64,000 bases of DNA from Anaerotignum faecicola (GTDB lineage Bacteria; Bacillota; Clostridia; Lachnospirales; Anaerotignaceae). Below are positions 48,220 to 57,266 of the stretch, in pieces (position 1 is the first letter of the stretch; every line of letters begins with the position of its first letter). The stretch spans positions 1 to 64,000 of the forward strand of contig NZ_BHVZ01000014.1 in NCBI RefSeq assembly GCF_003865035.1, given 5' to 3'. A program made the position numbers and the translations under genes. The notes under the pieces were generated by a model, which searched no databases, was not told the origin of the DNA, and worked only from the letters and a program-made list of their open reading frames with translations.

Positions 48220-50198
48220 TTAGCTGATGCTGCTGCCGCTTTCAAAGTCCTTATCATCTGTAGTGAGGATAGACAGCTTGCCGTCCTTGTCTTCCGCACA
48301 CAGAATCATGCCGTAGCTCATTTCGCCCATCATTTTTCTGGGCTTGAGGTTGTAGGCAACCACAACGCGCTTGCCAACCAGCTCACCGGGGCATAGGTGT
48401 CCTTAATGCCGGAGAAGATGACTCTTTCCTCCTCGCCGAATTTTACCACGTTGCGCAGCAGCTTTTTGGATTTGGGTACTTCCTTGCTTTCGATGACCTC
48501 GCCGACCTTCAGCTGTACCTTGCAGAAATCGTCAATCGTGATTTCGGCAGGATATTCCTCCTCGGGAGCCTCTTTCTTGGGCTCCTCCTTCTTTGCCTGA
48601 TTTGCAAGGGAGGTAGCCTGTGCCGCCTTGATGGCAGCCTCCAGAGATTCCAGCTCCTTCTTCATATCAATACGAGGGAAAAGGGTTTCGCCCTTTGTAA
48701 CAGTCAGCTCCGCAGGCAGCAGACCCCATGTCTTTGTGCTTTCCCAATCGGTCAGCGCGCCCTCTGTAATGTTCAGCTGTGTCCAGATTTTTGCAGGGGT
48801 CAGGGGCATGAAGGGCTGAATCAAAATGGAGATGATACGGATGCTTTCCGCAACATTGTAGAGCGCATTTGCCAGCTCTGCCTTCTTTGCTTCATCCTTG
48901 CACAGTACCCAAGGCTGTGTTTCGTCGATATATTTATTGGTGCGGCGAATCAGGTTCCAGATTTCAATTAAAGCATCGGAGAAAAGCATGTTGTCCATCT
49001 TTTCCTCTACCTTGGGAACGGTTGCCGCAGCCATTGCCTTGAGGTCTGCATCAAAAGCAGTTTCGGTTCTGTCTGCGGGCAGCTTGCCGCCGAAGTATTT
49101 TTCAATCATGCCAACGGTTCTGGAAACGAGGTTGCCCAGATCGTTTGCCAAATCGGAATTGATGCGCTGAATCAGTGCTTCGTTTGTGAAGTTGCCGTCT
49201 TGCCCGAAAGCGATTTCTCTCAGCAGGAAGTAACGGATGGCATCCACGCCATATTTTTCCACCAGAACAACGGGATCAACCACGTTGCCGACGGATTTGG
49301 ACATTTTGCCGCCGTTGATAACCAGCCAGCCGTGGCCGAATACCTTCTTGGGCAGAGGAATATTCAGTGCCATCAGCATGGCGGGCCAGATAATTGCATG
49401 GAAACGCACGATTTCCTTGCCGACAACATGCACATCCGCAGGCCAGTATTTTTTGTAGTCCGCATCGTTGTCGCTGCCATAGCCAAGAGCGGTAATATAG
49501 TTGGAAAGTGCATCAACCCAAACATATACAATATGCTTGGGGTCAAAGTCTACGGGTACGCCCCATTTAAAGGAGGTACGGGAAACCGCTAAGTCCTCCA
49601 GACCGGGCTTCAGGAAGTTTGCAATCATTTCATTCTGGCGTGTGTTGGGCTGCAGGAATTCGGGATTTTCTTCATAATATTTGATGATTCTGTCGCCGTA
49701 TTTGGAAAGACGGAAGAAATAGCTTTCTTCCTTCAGAAGTTCTACGTCACGTCCGCAGTCGGGGCATTTGCCGTCCTTCAGCTGTGTTTCTGTGAAGAAG
49801 GATTCGCAGGGGGTACAGTACCAGCCCTCATAAGCGGATTTGTAGATATCTCCCTGATCATACAGCTGCTTGAAGATTTTCTGTACGGCTTTCACATGGT
49901 AATCGTCTGTGGTGCGGATGAATCTGTCATAGGAAATTTCCATCAGCTTCCACAGCTCCTTAATACCCGCAACCACCTTATCGGTGTACTGCTTGGGGGT
50001 CATGTTCTGTGCGGTTGCGATTCTTTCGATTTTCTGCCCGTGCTCGTCCGTCCCTGTCAGGAACATTACGTCATACCCACGCAGTCTTTTGTAGCGTGCC
50101 ATGGTGTCTGTCGCTACTGTGCAGTAGGAATGACCGATGTGCAGCTTATCACTGGGGTAGTAAATGGGAGTGGTGATATAAAATTTTTCTTTAGCCAC
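48220..50198 (-). CDS. metG: Methionyl-tRNA synthetase, frameshifted near the 3' end
   Basis: A class I aminoacyl-tRNA synthetase that charges Met. TPIYYPSDKLHIGHSY (HIGH motif), the Cys zinc knuckle (CTPCESF..., CPDCGRDVE), KMSKSVGN (KMSKS) and a C-terminal OB-fold tRNA-binding domain. The open frame stops at 48330, giving 622 aa, but shifting one frame at 48385-48391 (plus-strand CACCGGGG) restores VVAYNLKPRKMMGEMSYGM-like OB-fold sequence that ends at TAA 48220, 2 nt before tatD. One base is missing in a C/G run; a sequencing error is most likely, a real truncation of the dimerisation domain is possible. Preceded by a Met T-box. Confidence 0.9.
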
Positions 50199-50274
50199 AA
50201 GTATCTCTCCTTTTTATTGTTTTCATTATAATAAGTAAAAACCAAACCATCCGTAAGGCTTTTTGCCAATAAAA

Positions 50275-50540
50275 AACCCGTCCTTCTTTTGAAAGGACGG
50301 GCGTTTTGCCGTGTTACCACCTTACTTCGCTTTTTCCTCGCGGAAAAAACCTCATGAAGTCCAAAGGACTCCTGCGCAATAACGGGCGCGCCCGTCGCAG
50401 CCTTATAATCCGGGGGATATTCGGTGCGAAGCTCCAAGGCCATCTTCAGCGGTTGCTCCTGCGCCTCTTTTCAGCTTGCCGAGGCTCTCTGTGGCATAGC
50501 GTTGTCGCCTACTCTCCTTTTCATTGCTCTTGTTCTAATA
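50275..50540 (-). promoter_or_regulatory. T-box leader of metG, Met specifier
   Basis: Minus-strand leader: stem I with S-turn AGTA (50513-50510) and AGAGAG loop, specifier ATG at 50443-50441 in a GAAGATGGCC context, then the T-box GGTGGTAACACGG (50321-50309), and a terminator CCCGTCCTTC/GAAAGGACGGG (50277-50301) with T-run. Uncharged tRNA-Met would stabilise the antiterminator and allow metG expression. Confidence 0.9.
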
Positions 50541-50546
50541 AATTTC

Positions 50547-50576
50547 ATTCTACTATATTTCCCTCTTTTCTGTCAA
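50547..50576 (-). promoter_or_regulatory. Promoter of the T-box-metG-tatD operon
   Basis: Minus strand -35 TTGACA (50576-50571), 18-bp spacer, -10 TAGAAT (50552-50547). Confidence 0.7.
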
Positions 50577-50753
50577 TGGATACAGTGAGAAGGAATTTAA
50601 AAATTTCCTTTTCTACGGAAAAAGCTGAAACGCTTTGTTTCCTGTGTGCTTCTTTTTGAAAGGAGAGGATTGTTTTTATCGTATGAAAAGTGTAAACTGG
50701 AAAACATGAAAAGCAATCGGAGCAGAAAATAAAAGTCGAGTGAGAGGAATAAA

Positions 50754-51065
50754 ATGGAAGAAAGACAGATTGTTTTGGATTTTACAGGCTGTAAATATAT
50801 TACGGAAGTACATTGGAGGATTAGAGATACATTTCATTTTCCCGGCTTTTATGGAGAAAATCTGGATGCACTCTGGGATATGGGGTGTGATTATATCGGT
50901 TCCTGGAAGCCGGAAACGACGACTGCTATTATCATTCGAGGGGTATATCAGCTGCCAAAGGACATAAGAGAATATTTTCTTGATAAAATCATGGGAGTAT
51001 TTTATGATATTGAGAATTTTTATAAGGATTTTAAAATAAAAGTCAGATTTAAAATCAAAGATTAA
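50754..51065 (+). CDS. Barstar-family protein (103 aa)
   Basis: Barstar fold: N-terminal strand IVLDFTGCKYI, the helix-loop FHFPGFYGENLDALWDMG that in barstar plugs the RNase active site, and the C-terminal helix region. Barstars inhibit barnase-type ribonucleases, but I find no barnase gene next to it. It has GAGAGG before ATG and a terminator after. The gap 50577-50753 shows no further feature beyond two very short untranslated-looking frames. Confidence 0.85.
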   Translation: MEERQIVLDFTGCKYITEVHWRIRDTFHFPGFYGENLDALWDMGCDYIGSWKPETTTAIIIRGVYQLPKDIREYFLDKIMGVFYDIENFYKDFKIKVRFKIKD

Positions 51066-51066
51066 A

Positions 51067-51105
51067 AAAGGATACCTGAAGCATGGTGTTTCGGGTATCC
51101 TTTTT
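51067..51105. terminator. Bidirectional terminator between barstar and the aminopeptidase
   Basis: Stem AAAGGATACC / GGTATCCTTT with A/T tails on both sides. Confidence 0.85.
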
Positions 51106-51113
51106 CATTTGCC

Positions 51114-52229
51114 TTATTTCAGATTTTCGGGGTTCAGGCATTCCAGCTCGGGCAGAAGAAATCTGCCGTCCTTGCGAATCAGCACATCATCAAACCAGAT
51201 TTCGCCGCCGCCGTATTCGGGTGTCATAATCAGCACCAGATCCCAATGGATGGCGGATTTATTGCCGTTGGGGGCATCCTCGTAGCAGTTGCCGGGGGTG
51301 AAATGGATAGAGCCCGCAATCTTTTCATCGAAAAGAATGTTGTTCATGGGCTTTGTGATATAGGGGTTTACGCCAATGGCAAATTCGCCCACATATCTTG
51401 CACCCTCGTCTGTGTTGAATACCTTTTCCAGACGCTCCTTGTCATTCCCGTCGCAGTCCACGATTTTCCCGTCCTTGAAGGTCAGGCGTACATTTTCAAA
51501 GGTAAAGCCGTTGTATTCGGAGGGGGTATTATAGGTAATCACACCGTTGATGGAATCACGCACCGGTGCGGTATAAACCTCGCCGTCGGGGATATTGCAG
51601 CCGCCGGCACACTTGATGGCAGGAATATCCTTGATGGAGAAGGAAATATCCGTATCCCTTGCCACCAGACGCACGCGGTCTGTTTTGTTCATCAATTCCA
51701 CCAGATGCTCCATGGCATCGCCCATTTTGCCGTAATCCAGATTGCATACATTAAAATAGAAATCCTCGAAATCCTCCAAGGAGGTCTTGGCGGACTGCGC
51801 CATGGCGTTTGTGGGGTAGCGCAGCACCACCCATTTTGTATGTGGCACACGAATCTGATGATGCACAGGGTCATCATACAAACGGTTCTGGATATCGATT
51901 TTTTCTGTCGGCACATCATACTGCTCCGTCAGGTTGTCCTCGCCACGCACACCGATGAAGGCATCCATCTGCTCCATCAGGCGGCAGTCCACCTCTGCCA
52001 TGATTTTCTGCTGCTCCTCGGTTGCACCCAGAAGCAGCTCCCGTTCCAGAGAGTTTGTCATCATTTTTACAAAGGGGATTGCACCCACCCTGTAGGTCTC
52101 CTTGATAATCTGCTTTACCAGCGGCAGCGGATGCACGCCGTTGCAGGAAATCCAGACCTTTTCGCCCTTTTCCAGTTTGCAGGAAAAATGCACGAGGTTA
52201 TATGCTAATGTTTTGATTCTTTCATCCAT
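51114..52229 (-). CDS. M29-family metallo-aminopeptidase (AmpS/PepS)
   Basis: A 371-aa peptidase of the thermophilic-aminopeptidase group (M29). The N-terminal domain (1-110, KTLAYNLVHFSCKLEKGEKVWIS) and the metal-binding C-terminal part (FAIGVNPYITKPMNN, SIHFTPGNCYEDAPNGNKSAIHWDLVLIMTPE) have the Glu/His/Asp ligands of the family. It removes N-terminal residues from peptides in the cytoplasm. I choose ATG 52229 behind GAAAGGAGC, the usual family start. Own promoter at 52276-52304. Confidence 0.92.
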   Translation of the reverse strand: MDERIKTLAYNLVHFSCKLEKGEKVWISCNGVHPLPLVKQIIKETYRVGAIPFVKMMTNSLERELLLGATEEQQKIMAEVDCRLMEQMDAFIGVRGEDNLTEQYDVPTEKIDIQNRLYDDPVHHQIRVPHTKWVVLRYPTNAMAQSAKTSLEDFEDFYFNVCNLDYGKMGDAMEHLVELMNKTDRVRLVARDTDISFSIKDIPAIKCAGGCNIPDGEVYTAPVRDSINGVITYNTPSEYNGFTFENVRLTFKDGKIVDCDGNDKERLEKVFNTDEGARYVGEFAIGVNPYITKPMNNILFDEKIAGSIHFTPGNCYEDAPNGNKSAIHWDLVLIMTPEYGGGEIWFDDVLIRKDGRFLLPELECLNPENLK

Positions 52230-52275
52230 TTGAACAAGCTCCTTTCGTGCCGTAAAAACGGCTTTCTTCCATAGT

Positions 52276-52304
52276 ATTGTACAATGTTTTACGAAAATAC
52301 GCAA
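52276..52304 (-). promoter_or_regulatory. Promoter of the aminopeptidase gene
   Basis: Minus strand -35 TTGCGT (52304-52299), 17-bp spacer, -10 TACAAT (52281-52276). The -10 lies in the palindrome TATTGTACAATA. Confidence 0.65.
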
Positions 52305-52309
52305 AGAAA

Positions 52310-52339
52310 TTGACAAACATAGGCGAAAAAAGATAAAAT
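52310..52339 (+). promoter_or_regulatory. Promoter of the NifX-like/yqeG operon
   Basis: -35 TTGACA (52310-52315), 18-bp spacer, -10 TAAAAT (52334-52339), divergent from the aminopeptidase promoter. Confidence 0.7.
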
Positions 52340-52370
52340 AATAAAATATGGCAAGAAAGGGGGATTTTTG

Positions 52371-52715
52371 ATGCGTGTTGCAATTCCCACAAAAAACAAC
52401 AGAATCGATCCGCAGTACAGCCGTGCGGCGGAATTTACGATTTATGAAATAGAAATCGAGCTGGTGAAGAAAAAGGAGGTTGTTCCGCTTGGGAAAACCG
52501 CCATTGCGGATTTTCTGACAGAGCAGGATATCAACGCCGTTATCTGTGGCAACATCCGTTCCTCCGCCCGCAATATCCTGCGGGCAAAGCGAATTGAGCT
52601 GACCTATGGGGTGCTTGGCGAGGTGGATGATGTGATGATTCGCTATCTCAGCGGCGAGCGTTTGGGGGATATTGATGAAAACGCCTACTGGAAAGCAGGC
52701 AGAGAAGGAGAGTAA
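52371..52715 (+). CDS. NifB/NifX-domain (dinitrogenase cofactor-like) protein, 114 aa
   Basis: A single small alpha/beta domain of the NifX/NafY type (MRVAIPTKNNRIDPQYSRAAEFTIYEIE...INAVICGNIRSSARNILRAKRIELTYGVLG). Such proteins bind iron-molybdenum-type clusters or act as small carriers; in non-diazotrophs the role is unknown. No nif genes are near. Starts at ATG 52371 behind AAAGGGGG. 3 nt before yqeG. Confidence 0.82.
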   Translation: MRVAIPTKNNRIDPQYSRAAEFTIYEIEIELVKKKEVVPLGKTAIADFLTEQDINAVICGNIRSSARNILRAKRIELTYGVLGEVDDVMIRYLSGERLGDIDENAYWKAGREGE

Positions 52716-52718
52716 TCT

Positions 52719-53228
52719 ATGGCACTACTGGAACGTTTTTTTCCGGATATTTATGTGAAATCTGTATTTGAGCTGCCCTTGGAGGATTTGAAAAAGCTGG
52801 GCATCCGCGGTCTGGTGTTCGATATTGACAACACCGTTACGCCCTTCGATGTGGCAGAGCCGGATGAGGAAATTGTGGAGCTGTTTGCTTTTTTGCGAAA
52901 AGAGGGATTTAAGCTTTGCATTTTGTCCAATAATACCAAGGAGCGTGTGCAGCTGTTTAACCGCAGGCTTGGTGCGCTGGCAATCCATAAGGCAGGCAAG
53001 CCCGGCATCAAGAAGCTGAATCGGGCAATGGAAATCATGGGAACAACACCCAAAACCACTGCCATGGTCGGCGATCAGGTCTTTACGGACATGTGGTGTG
53101 GACATCGGGGCGGACTGCTCTGCATCATGACTGCGCCCATCTGCAACCGGGATCAGCTCATTACAAAGGTAAAACGCGGTGCAGAGCGTCAGGTGATGAA
53201 GGTTTATTTCAAGAAATACGGGAAATAA
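52719..53228 (+). CDS. yqeG: YqeG-family HAD phosphatase
   Basis: A 169-aa HAD IIIA phosphatase: DIDNTVTPFD (nucleophile Asp motif), SNNTKERVQ (motif II), KPGIKKLNRAM (motif III Lys) and VGDQVFTDMWCG (motif IV). YqeG proteins act on phosphatidylglycerol phosphate or related phosphates in Firmicutes. Co-transcribed with the NifX-like gene. Confidence 0.9.
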   Translation: MALLERFFPDIYVKSVFELPLEDLKKLGIRGLVFDIDNTVTPFDVAEPDEEIVELFAFLRKEGFKLCILSNNTKERVQLFNRRLGALAIHKAGKPGIKKLNRAMEIMGTTPKTTAMVGDQVFTDMWCGHRGGLLCIMTAPICNRDQLITKVKRGAERQVMKVYFKKYGK

Positions 53229-53250
53229 GCATTGTTTTTTTAATTTTTTA

Positions 53251-53279
53251 TTGAAAAATGCAGCTTCATCTATTAGAAT
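53251..53279 (+). promoter_or_regulatory. Promoter of efp
   Basis: -35 TTGAAA (53251-53256), 17-bp spacer, -10 TAGAAT (53274-53279); leader of about 80 nt. Confidence 0.75.
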
Positions 53280-53367
53280 ATAAAAGGATATGTTTATTTT
53301 TGGAACGATAGAATAAACATCGATTTTGGATTTATAAAAATGATAAATAATTTGAGGAGGAAATATC

Positions 53368-53931
53368 ATGATTTCTGCAGGTGAATTTAGAAAAGGCATT
53401 ACTTTTGAAATGAACGGTGAGCCCCATGTAATTCTGGACTTCCAGCACGTTAAGCCCGGGAAAGGCTCTCCCTTCGTAAGAACAAAATACAAAAATATTC
53501 TGACAGGTGCTACAAGAGAAGAAGCGTTCAACCCCAACGATAAATTCCCCAAGGCGCACATTGAAACAAAGAAGATGCAGTATCTGTATAATGACGGTGA
53601 GTTGTACTACTTCATGGACAACGATACCTTCGACCAGATTCCTCTGCACCATGATCAGGTAGAAGAAGCACTGAAATATCTGAGAGAAAATGATGAAGCA
53701 ACCATTAAGTTCTACAAAGGCGCTCCCTTCCTGGTAGAAGCACCTCAGTTCGTAGATTTGGTTATCACAGATACAGAGCCCGGCTTCGCAGGCAACACAG
53801 CACAGGGTGCGCTGAAGCCCGCTACTGTTGAAACAGGTCTGGTAATTCAGGTTCCTCTGTTCATCGAATCCGGTGAAAGGGTTCAGATTGACACAAGAAC
53901 AGGCGAATATCTGGGCAGATCCAAAGAATAA
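53368..53931 (+). CDS. efp: Translation elongation factor P
   Basis: A 187-aa EF-P: three OB-like domains, with the tip lysine Lys32 in the PGKGSPFVR loop that enters the peptidyl transferase centre to relieve proline stalls. The C-terminal [16 protein letters not shown] is the EF-P signature. RBS GAGGAGG. Monocistronic or co-transcribed with the CD1247-like gene, 41 nt downstream. Confidence 0.97.
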   Translation: MISAGEFRKGITFEMNGEPHVILDFQHVKPGKGSPFVRTKYKNILTGATREEAFNPNDKFPKAHIETKKMQYLYNDGELYYFMDNDTFDQIPLHHDQVEEALKYLRENDEATIKFYKGAPFLVEAPQFVDLVITDTEPGFAGNTAQGALKPATVETGLVIQVPLFIESGERVQIDTRTGEYLGRSKE

Positions 53932-53972
53932 TTCTGAACAGACACTTGCATTTGATTTGGAGGCTATGACAA

Positions 53973-54320
53973 ATGGAATATTTTGAAAAGAAGATTACCT
54001 ATCTGAGAGGTCTTTGTGATGGGAGTGATTTTCCTGCCGAGAGCAAGGAAGGAAAGATTTTCCATGGGATTCTGGATGTTCTGGATGACATGGCTTTCAT
54101 GTTGGAAACCTTCATGGATGATGAGGACCTCGTGATGGAGGATGAGGATTTGGACGAAACAGATGAGCCCATTTTCTTCTATTCCTTTAACTGCCCTTCA
54201 TGTGGACAGGAGCTCGATGTAGACGAACAGACCATGGAGATGCAGACGGAAATTCCCTGTCCCGGCTGTGGCGCAACAGTGCCGATTGGTTCCGCGGATA
54301 TGGATGATTTGCAGTTCTAA
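53973..54320 (+). CDS. CD1247-type zinc-ribbon protein (115 aa)
   Basis: N-terminal helical CD1247-like domain (KKITYLRGLCDG...LDVLDDMAFMLETF), an acidic linker, then a C-terminal zinc ribbon with Cys pairs CPSCG and CPGCG. Conserved in Clostridia next to efp; function unknown. No obvious enzymatic residues. Confidence 0.8.
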   Translation: MEYFEKKITYLRGLCDGSDFPAESKEGKIFHGILDVLDDMAFMLETFMDDEDLVMEDEDLDETDEPIFFYSFNCPSCGQELDVDEQTMEMQTEIPCPGCGATVPIGSADMDDLQF

Positions 54321-54370
54321 AAAATAACACTGCGCCTTCGCCGCAGGCGAGAAGGCAGTATGAAGAAGCT

Positions 54371-54406
54371 AAGGTGTAATCCCAATGATAGGGTTACACC
54401 TTTTTT
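54371..54406 (+). terminator. Terminator of the efp operon
   Basis: Stem AAGGTGTAA-t-CCC / GGG-TTACACCTT with TTTTTT tail. The EamA gene starts downstream, which decides its start at 54429. Confidence 0.85.
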
Positions 54407-54428
54407 CCTATTAGAAAGAGGCAAAGAG

Positions 54429-55313
54429 ATGGACGAGAAGAAAAAAATGCTGCTGGCGGATTTTGCGCTTTTGCTGGCGGCGACCTTCTGGGGGATGGGC
54501 TTTGTCGCAGGGGATATGGCGGCAAAGGCGTTCCCGACCTTTTGGATTATGGCGGTGCGGTTTCTGGGAGCGGCGTTCTGGATGGGACTTCTGTTTCGCC
54601 GCGCAGTAAAGAGCAGTATGAAAGAGGATATCAAGGCGGGAATGATTCTGGGCGGACTGCTCTTTTTGGCACAGCCGCTGCAGATTATTGCGCTGCGCTA
54701 CACAACGCCCTCGAAGCAGGCGTTTCTGGTGACAACGTATGTGGTAATTGTGCCGTTTATTTCGTGGCTTGTGCTGCGCAAGCGTCCACAGAATAAGGCT
54801 TTTGCCGCAGGGGCAATGGCGCTTTTCGGAATTGGGCTGATTTCTCTGAGTGGTTCTCTGCGTGTGGAATTGGGGGATGCACTTTCGCTGCTGTTTGCAC
54901 TGGTGTATTCGTTTCTGATTGTGGCAACGGGGATTTGTGCGAAGAAGGTGAGCCCTCTGGCGATGTCCTTTTATCAATATCTGACAGCAGGAGGACTTTC
55001 CCTTATCACAATGCTGATTCTGGGAGAAATGCCGCAGGCGTATCCGCTTGTCGGTGTGGGTGCGATGGCATATCTGATGATTGTGAATACGGTTGGGGCG
55101 TATACCTTACAGAATATCGCGCAGAGATATACCTCCGATACCCATTCGGCGGTGCTGCTTTCCATGGAATCGGTGATTGGGTATTTCTGCGGCGTGGTGC
55201 TGTATGGTGATCCCTTTACCACGCGCGTGCTGATTGGGGGATTGATTGTGTTTGGCGCGGTGCTACTTTCGGTGCTGAACTGGAAGGAGATTTTGAAAAG
55301 AAAACAGGCATAA
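54429..55313 (+). CDS. EamA/DMT-family exporter (second copy)
   Basis: A 294-aa transporter with ten hydrophobic segments in two EamA repeats: LLADFALLLAATFWGMGFVAGDMA, QPLQIIALRYTTPSKQAFLVTTYVVIVPF and the C-terminal repeat GAYTLQNIAQRYTSDTHSAVLLSMESV. Export of small metabolites is the family role. Not closely similar to the copy at 10053. The start ATG 54429 follows AAGAGG and avoids the upstream terminator. Confidence 0.9.
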   Translation: MDEKKKMLLADFALLLAATFWGMGFVAGDMAAKAFPTFWIMAVRFLGAAFWMGLLFRRAVKSSMKEDIKAGMILGGLLFLAQPLQIIALRYTTPSKQAFLVTTYVVIVPFISWLVLRKRPQNKAFAAGAMALFGIGLISLSGSLRVELGDALSLLFALVYSFLIVATGICAKKVSPLAMSFYQYLTAGGLSLITMLILGEMPQAYPLVGVGAMAYLMIVNTVGAYTLQNIAQRYTSDTHSAVLLSMESVIGYFCGVVLYGDPFTTRVLIGGLIVFGAVLLSVLNWKEILKRKQA

Positions 55314-55317
55314 AAAG

Positions 55318-55350
55318 AAAGACCGAAATCTCATTGAGAAATCGGTCTTT
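55318..55350. terminator. Bidirectional terminator between EamA and asnB
   Basis: Stem AAAGACCGA / TCGGTCTTT with inner TCTC/GAGA and T-runs on both sides. Confidence 0.88.
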
Positions 55351-55362
55351 TTTGTTTTTGCC

Positions 55363-57183
55363 TTAATTAAAAAACTGCTTATGCCAAACGAGGAACATAT
55401 AGATTGTCCAGATTTTACGGCTGTTATCCGCCTTCCCTGCCTTATGCTCGTCCAGATACTTCATGATTTCGTCTACCTTGAAGAATTCCTCTGCCGCGGG
55501 GCTATGGAAGGCTTCCTTTACCATGTTATAGTAATTTTCCTCTCTCAGCCAGATGCGGATGGGAACGGGGAACCCGAGCTTTTTCTTTTCTGCGACCATA
55601 TCGGGCAGATAGCGGTGTGCCGCCTGCCGCATGGCAAATTTCGTATTTTCCTTATTGACCTTGTATTCTGTCGGAACCTTACGCGCTACATCGAACACAA
55701 CTCTGTCCAGAAAAGGCACACGCACCTCAAGGGAGTTCGCCATGCTCATTTTATCGGCTTTCAGAAGAATATCCCCAATCAGCCAGAAATGAATGTCGAT
55801 ATACTGCATTTTGGTGACATCATCCAGGTCCTTCGCCTTATCGTAGAAGGGCTTTGTCAGCGCGGTATGGGGGTATTTGCCCGTAGGGTGCTTGAGGATG
55901 CGCTCGCGTTCTGCCTCATTGAGCATGAAGGCGTTGCCGATAAAGCGTTCCTGCAAATCCTTGCTGCCGCGGATGAGGTAGTTTTTGCCCTTCATTTTCG
56001 GCAGCTTCTGCGCCATGGCACCCAGACCCTTACGGATGGGACGGGGCAGGCGTGTCAGGGGAAGCAGGTCATGCGGCTCGCGGTAGATATTATAGCCGCC
56101 GAACAGCTCATCTGCGCCCTCGCCGCTCATGCAGGTCTTTACCTGCTCCGATGCGGTTTTTGTGACGAAATAAAGTGCAATGGCAGAGGCATCCGCCAAA
56201 GGCTCGTCCATGTGATACTGCACGGTGGGGATGGAATCCCAGTATTCCTTTTTGGAAATCAGCTTGCTGTAGTTATCAATTTTGATTTTTTCGGACAATG
56301 CTTTCGCATAGTCGATTTCGTTATATTTTTCGTAATCAAAGCCGACGGTAAAGGTCTTGTCTCCATGGAAGCAGGCAGCAACATAGGAGCTGTCCACGCC
56401 GCTGGAAAGGAAGGAGCCGACCTCGACATCCGCAACCTTATGCGCCTTGATGGAATCCTGCATAGCTGCATCGATTTCATCCACATATTCCTCCAGAGAT
56501 TTGCTGTGGTCTGCCTCAAACACAGGCTCCCAATAGCGTTTGATATCCATTTTGCCGTCCTTGAAGGTGAAGCAATGCGCAGGCATCAGCTTGAAAATGC
56601 CTTTGAAGAAGGTTTCCTCCAGAACGCTGTACTGGAAGGTCAGATAATTTTCCAGTGCAATGGGATTGACCTCTTTTTTGACATCGGGGTGCGCCAGAAT
56701 TGCCTTGATTTCGGAGCCGTAAATCAGATTGCCGTTGGCAATGGTGTAATAAAAGGGCTTGATGCCGAAAAAGTCTCTTGCGCCGAAGATGGATTTGTTT
56801 TTCTTGTCCCAGATAACGAAGGCAAACATCCCGCGCAGCTTTTGCAGAAGTTCCTCGCCCCATTCCTCGTAGCCGTGAATCAGCACCTCGGTATCGGCGC
56901 GGCTGCCCATGACGTGCCCCTTGGCTTCTAGCTCCTCTCTTAATTCTCTATGGTTATAAATCTCGCCGTTGAAGGTGATAACCATATCTCTTGTTTCGTT
57001 ATAAATGGGCTGACTGCCGCCCTCCAGATCCACAAAGCTGAGACGGCGAAAGCCCATGGCAATGCCGTCATCCAGATGGGAACCGTCACTGTCAGGCCCT
57101 CTGTGGATGATTTTATTTTTCATTGATTCCAGAATTTCCTCGGGCGAAGCAATTTGCCCGGTAAAGCCGCAAAAGCCACACAT
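55363..57183 (-). CDS. asnB: Asparagine synthase (glutamine-hydrolysing)
   Basis: A 606-aa AsnB. N-terminal glutaminase with catalytic Cys2 (MCGFCGFTG) and RGPDSDG; C-terminal synthetase with the pyrophosphate loop SFLSSGVDSSYVAA and GEGADELFGGYNIYR. It converts aspartate to asparagine with glutamine as N donor. The ending about 20 residues after the KFAMRQAAHRYLP helix is normal for bacterial AsnB. Monocistronic; an 83-nt gap separates it from malQ. Confidence 0.95.
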   Translation of the reverse strand: MCGFCGFTGQIASPEEILESMKNKIIHRGPDSDGSHLDDGIAMGFRRLSFVDLEGGSQPIYNETRDMVITFNGEIYNHRELREELEAKGHVMGSRADTEVLIHGYEEWGEELLQKLRGMFAFVIWDKKNKSIFGARDFFGIKPFYYTIANGNLIYGSEIKAILAHPDVKKEVNPIALENYLTFQYSVLEETFFKGIFKLMPAHCFTFKDGKMDIKRYWEPVFEADHSKSLEEYVDEIDAAMQDSIKAHKVADVEVGSFLSSGVDSSYVAACFHGDKTFTVGFDYEKYNEIDYAKALSEKIKIDNYSKLISKKEYWDSIPTVQYHMDEPLADASAIALYFVTKTASEQVKTCMSGEGADELFGGYNIYREPHDLLPLTRLPRPIRKGLGAMAQKLPKMKGKNYLIRGSKDLQERFIGNAFMLNEAERERILKHPTGKYPHTALTKPFYDKAKDLDDVTKMQYIDIHFWLIGDILLKADKMSMANSLEVRVPFLDRVVFDVARKVPTEYKVNKENTKFAMRQAAHRYLPDMVAEKKKLGFPVPIRIWLREENYYNMVKEAFHSPAAEEFFKVDEIMKYLDEHKAGKADNSRKIWTIYMFLVWHKQFFN

Positions 57184-57266
57184 ATATTTTTCCTCCCTTT
57201 CAGAAAAGGTTTTTGCACATATTTTTACATCTTATTACTGTAGCACAAAGGAAGGGGAAAAGCAAC

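Noticed and set aside
50684-50735. Two tiny overlapping frames (8 codons each) upstream of the barstar gene
   Set aside because: Too short and without any attenuator structure; no reason to call a leader peptide.
55381-56931. An open plus-strand frame of 516 codons opposite asnB
   Set aside because: Antisense of a clearly identified asnB; no motif and no start signal.
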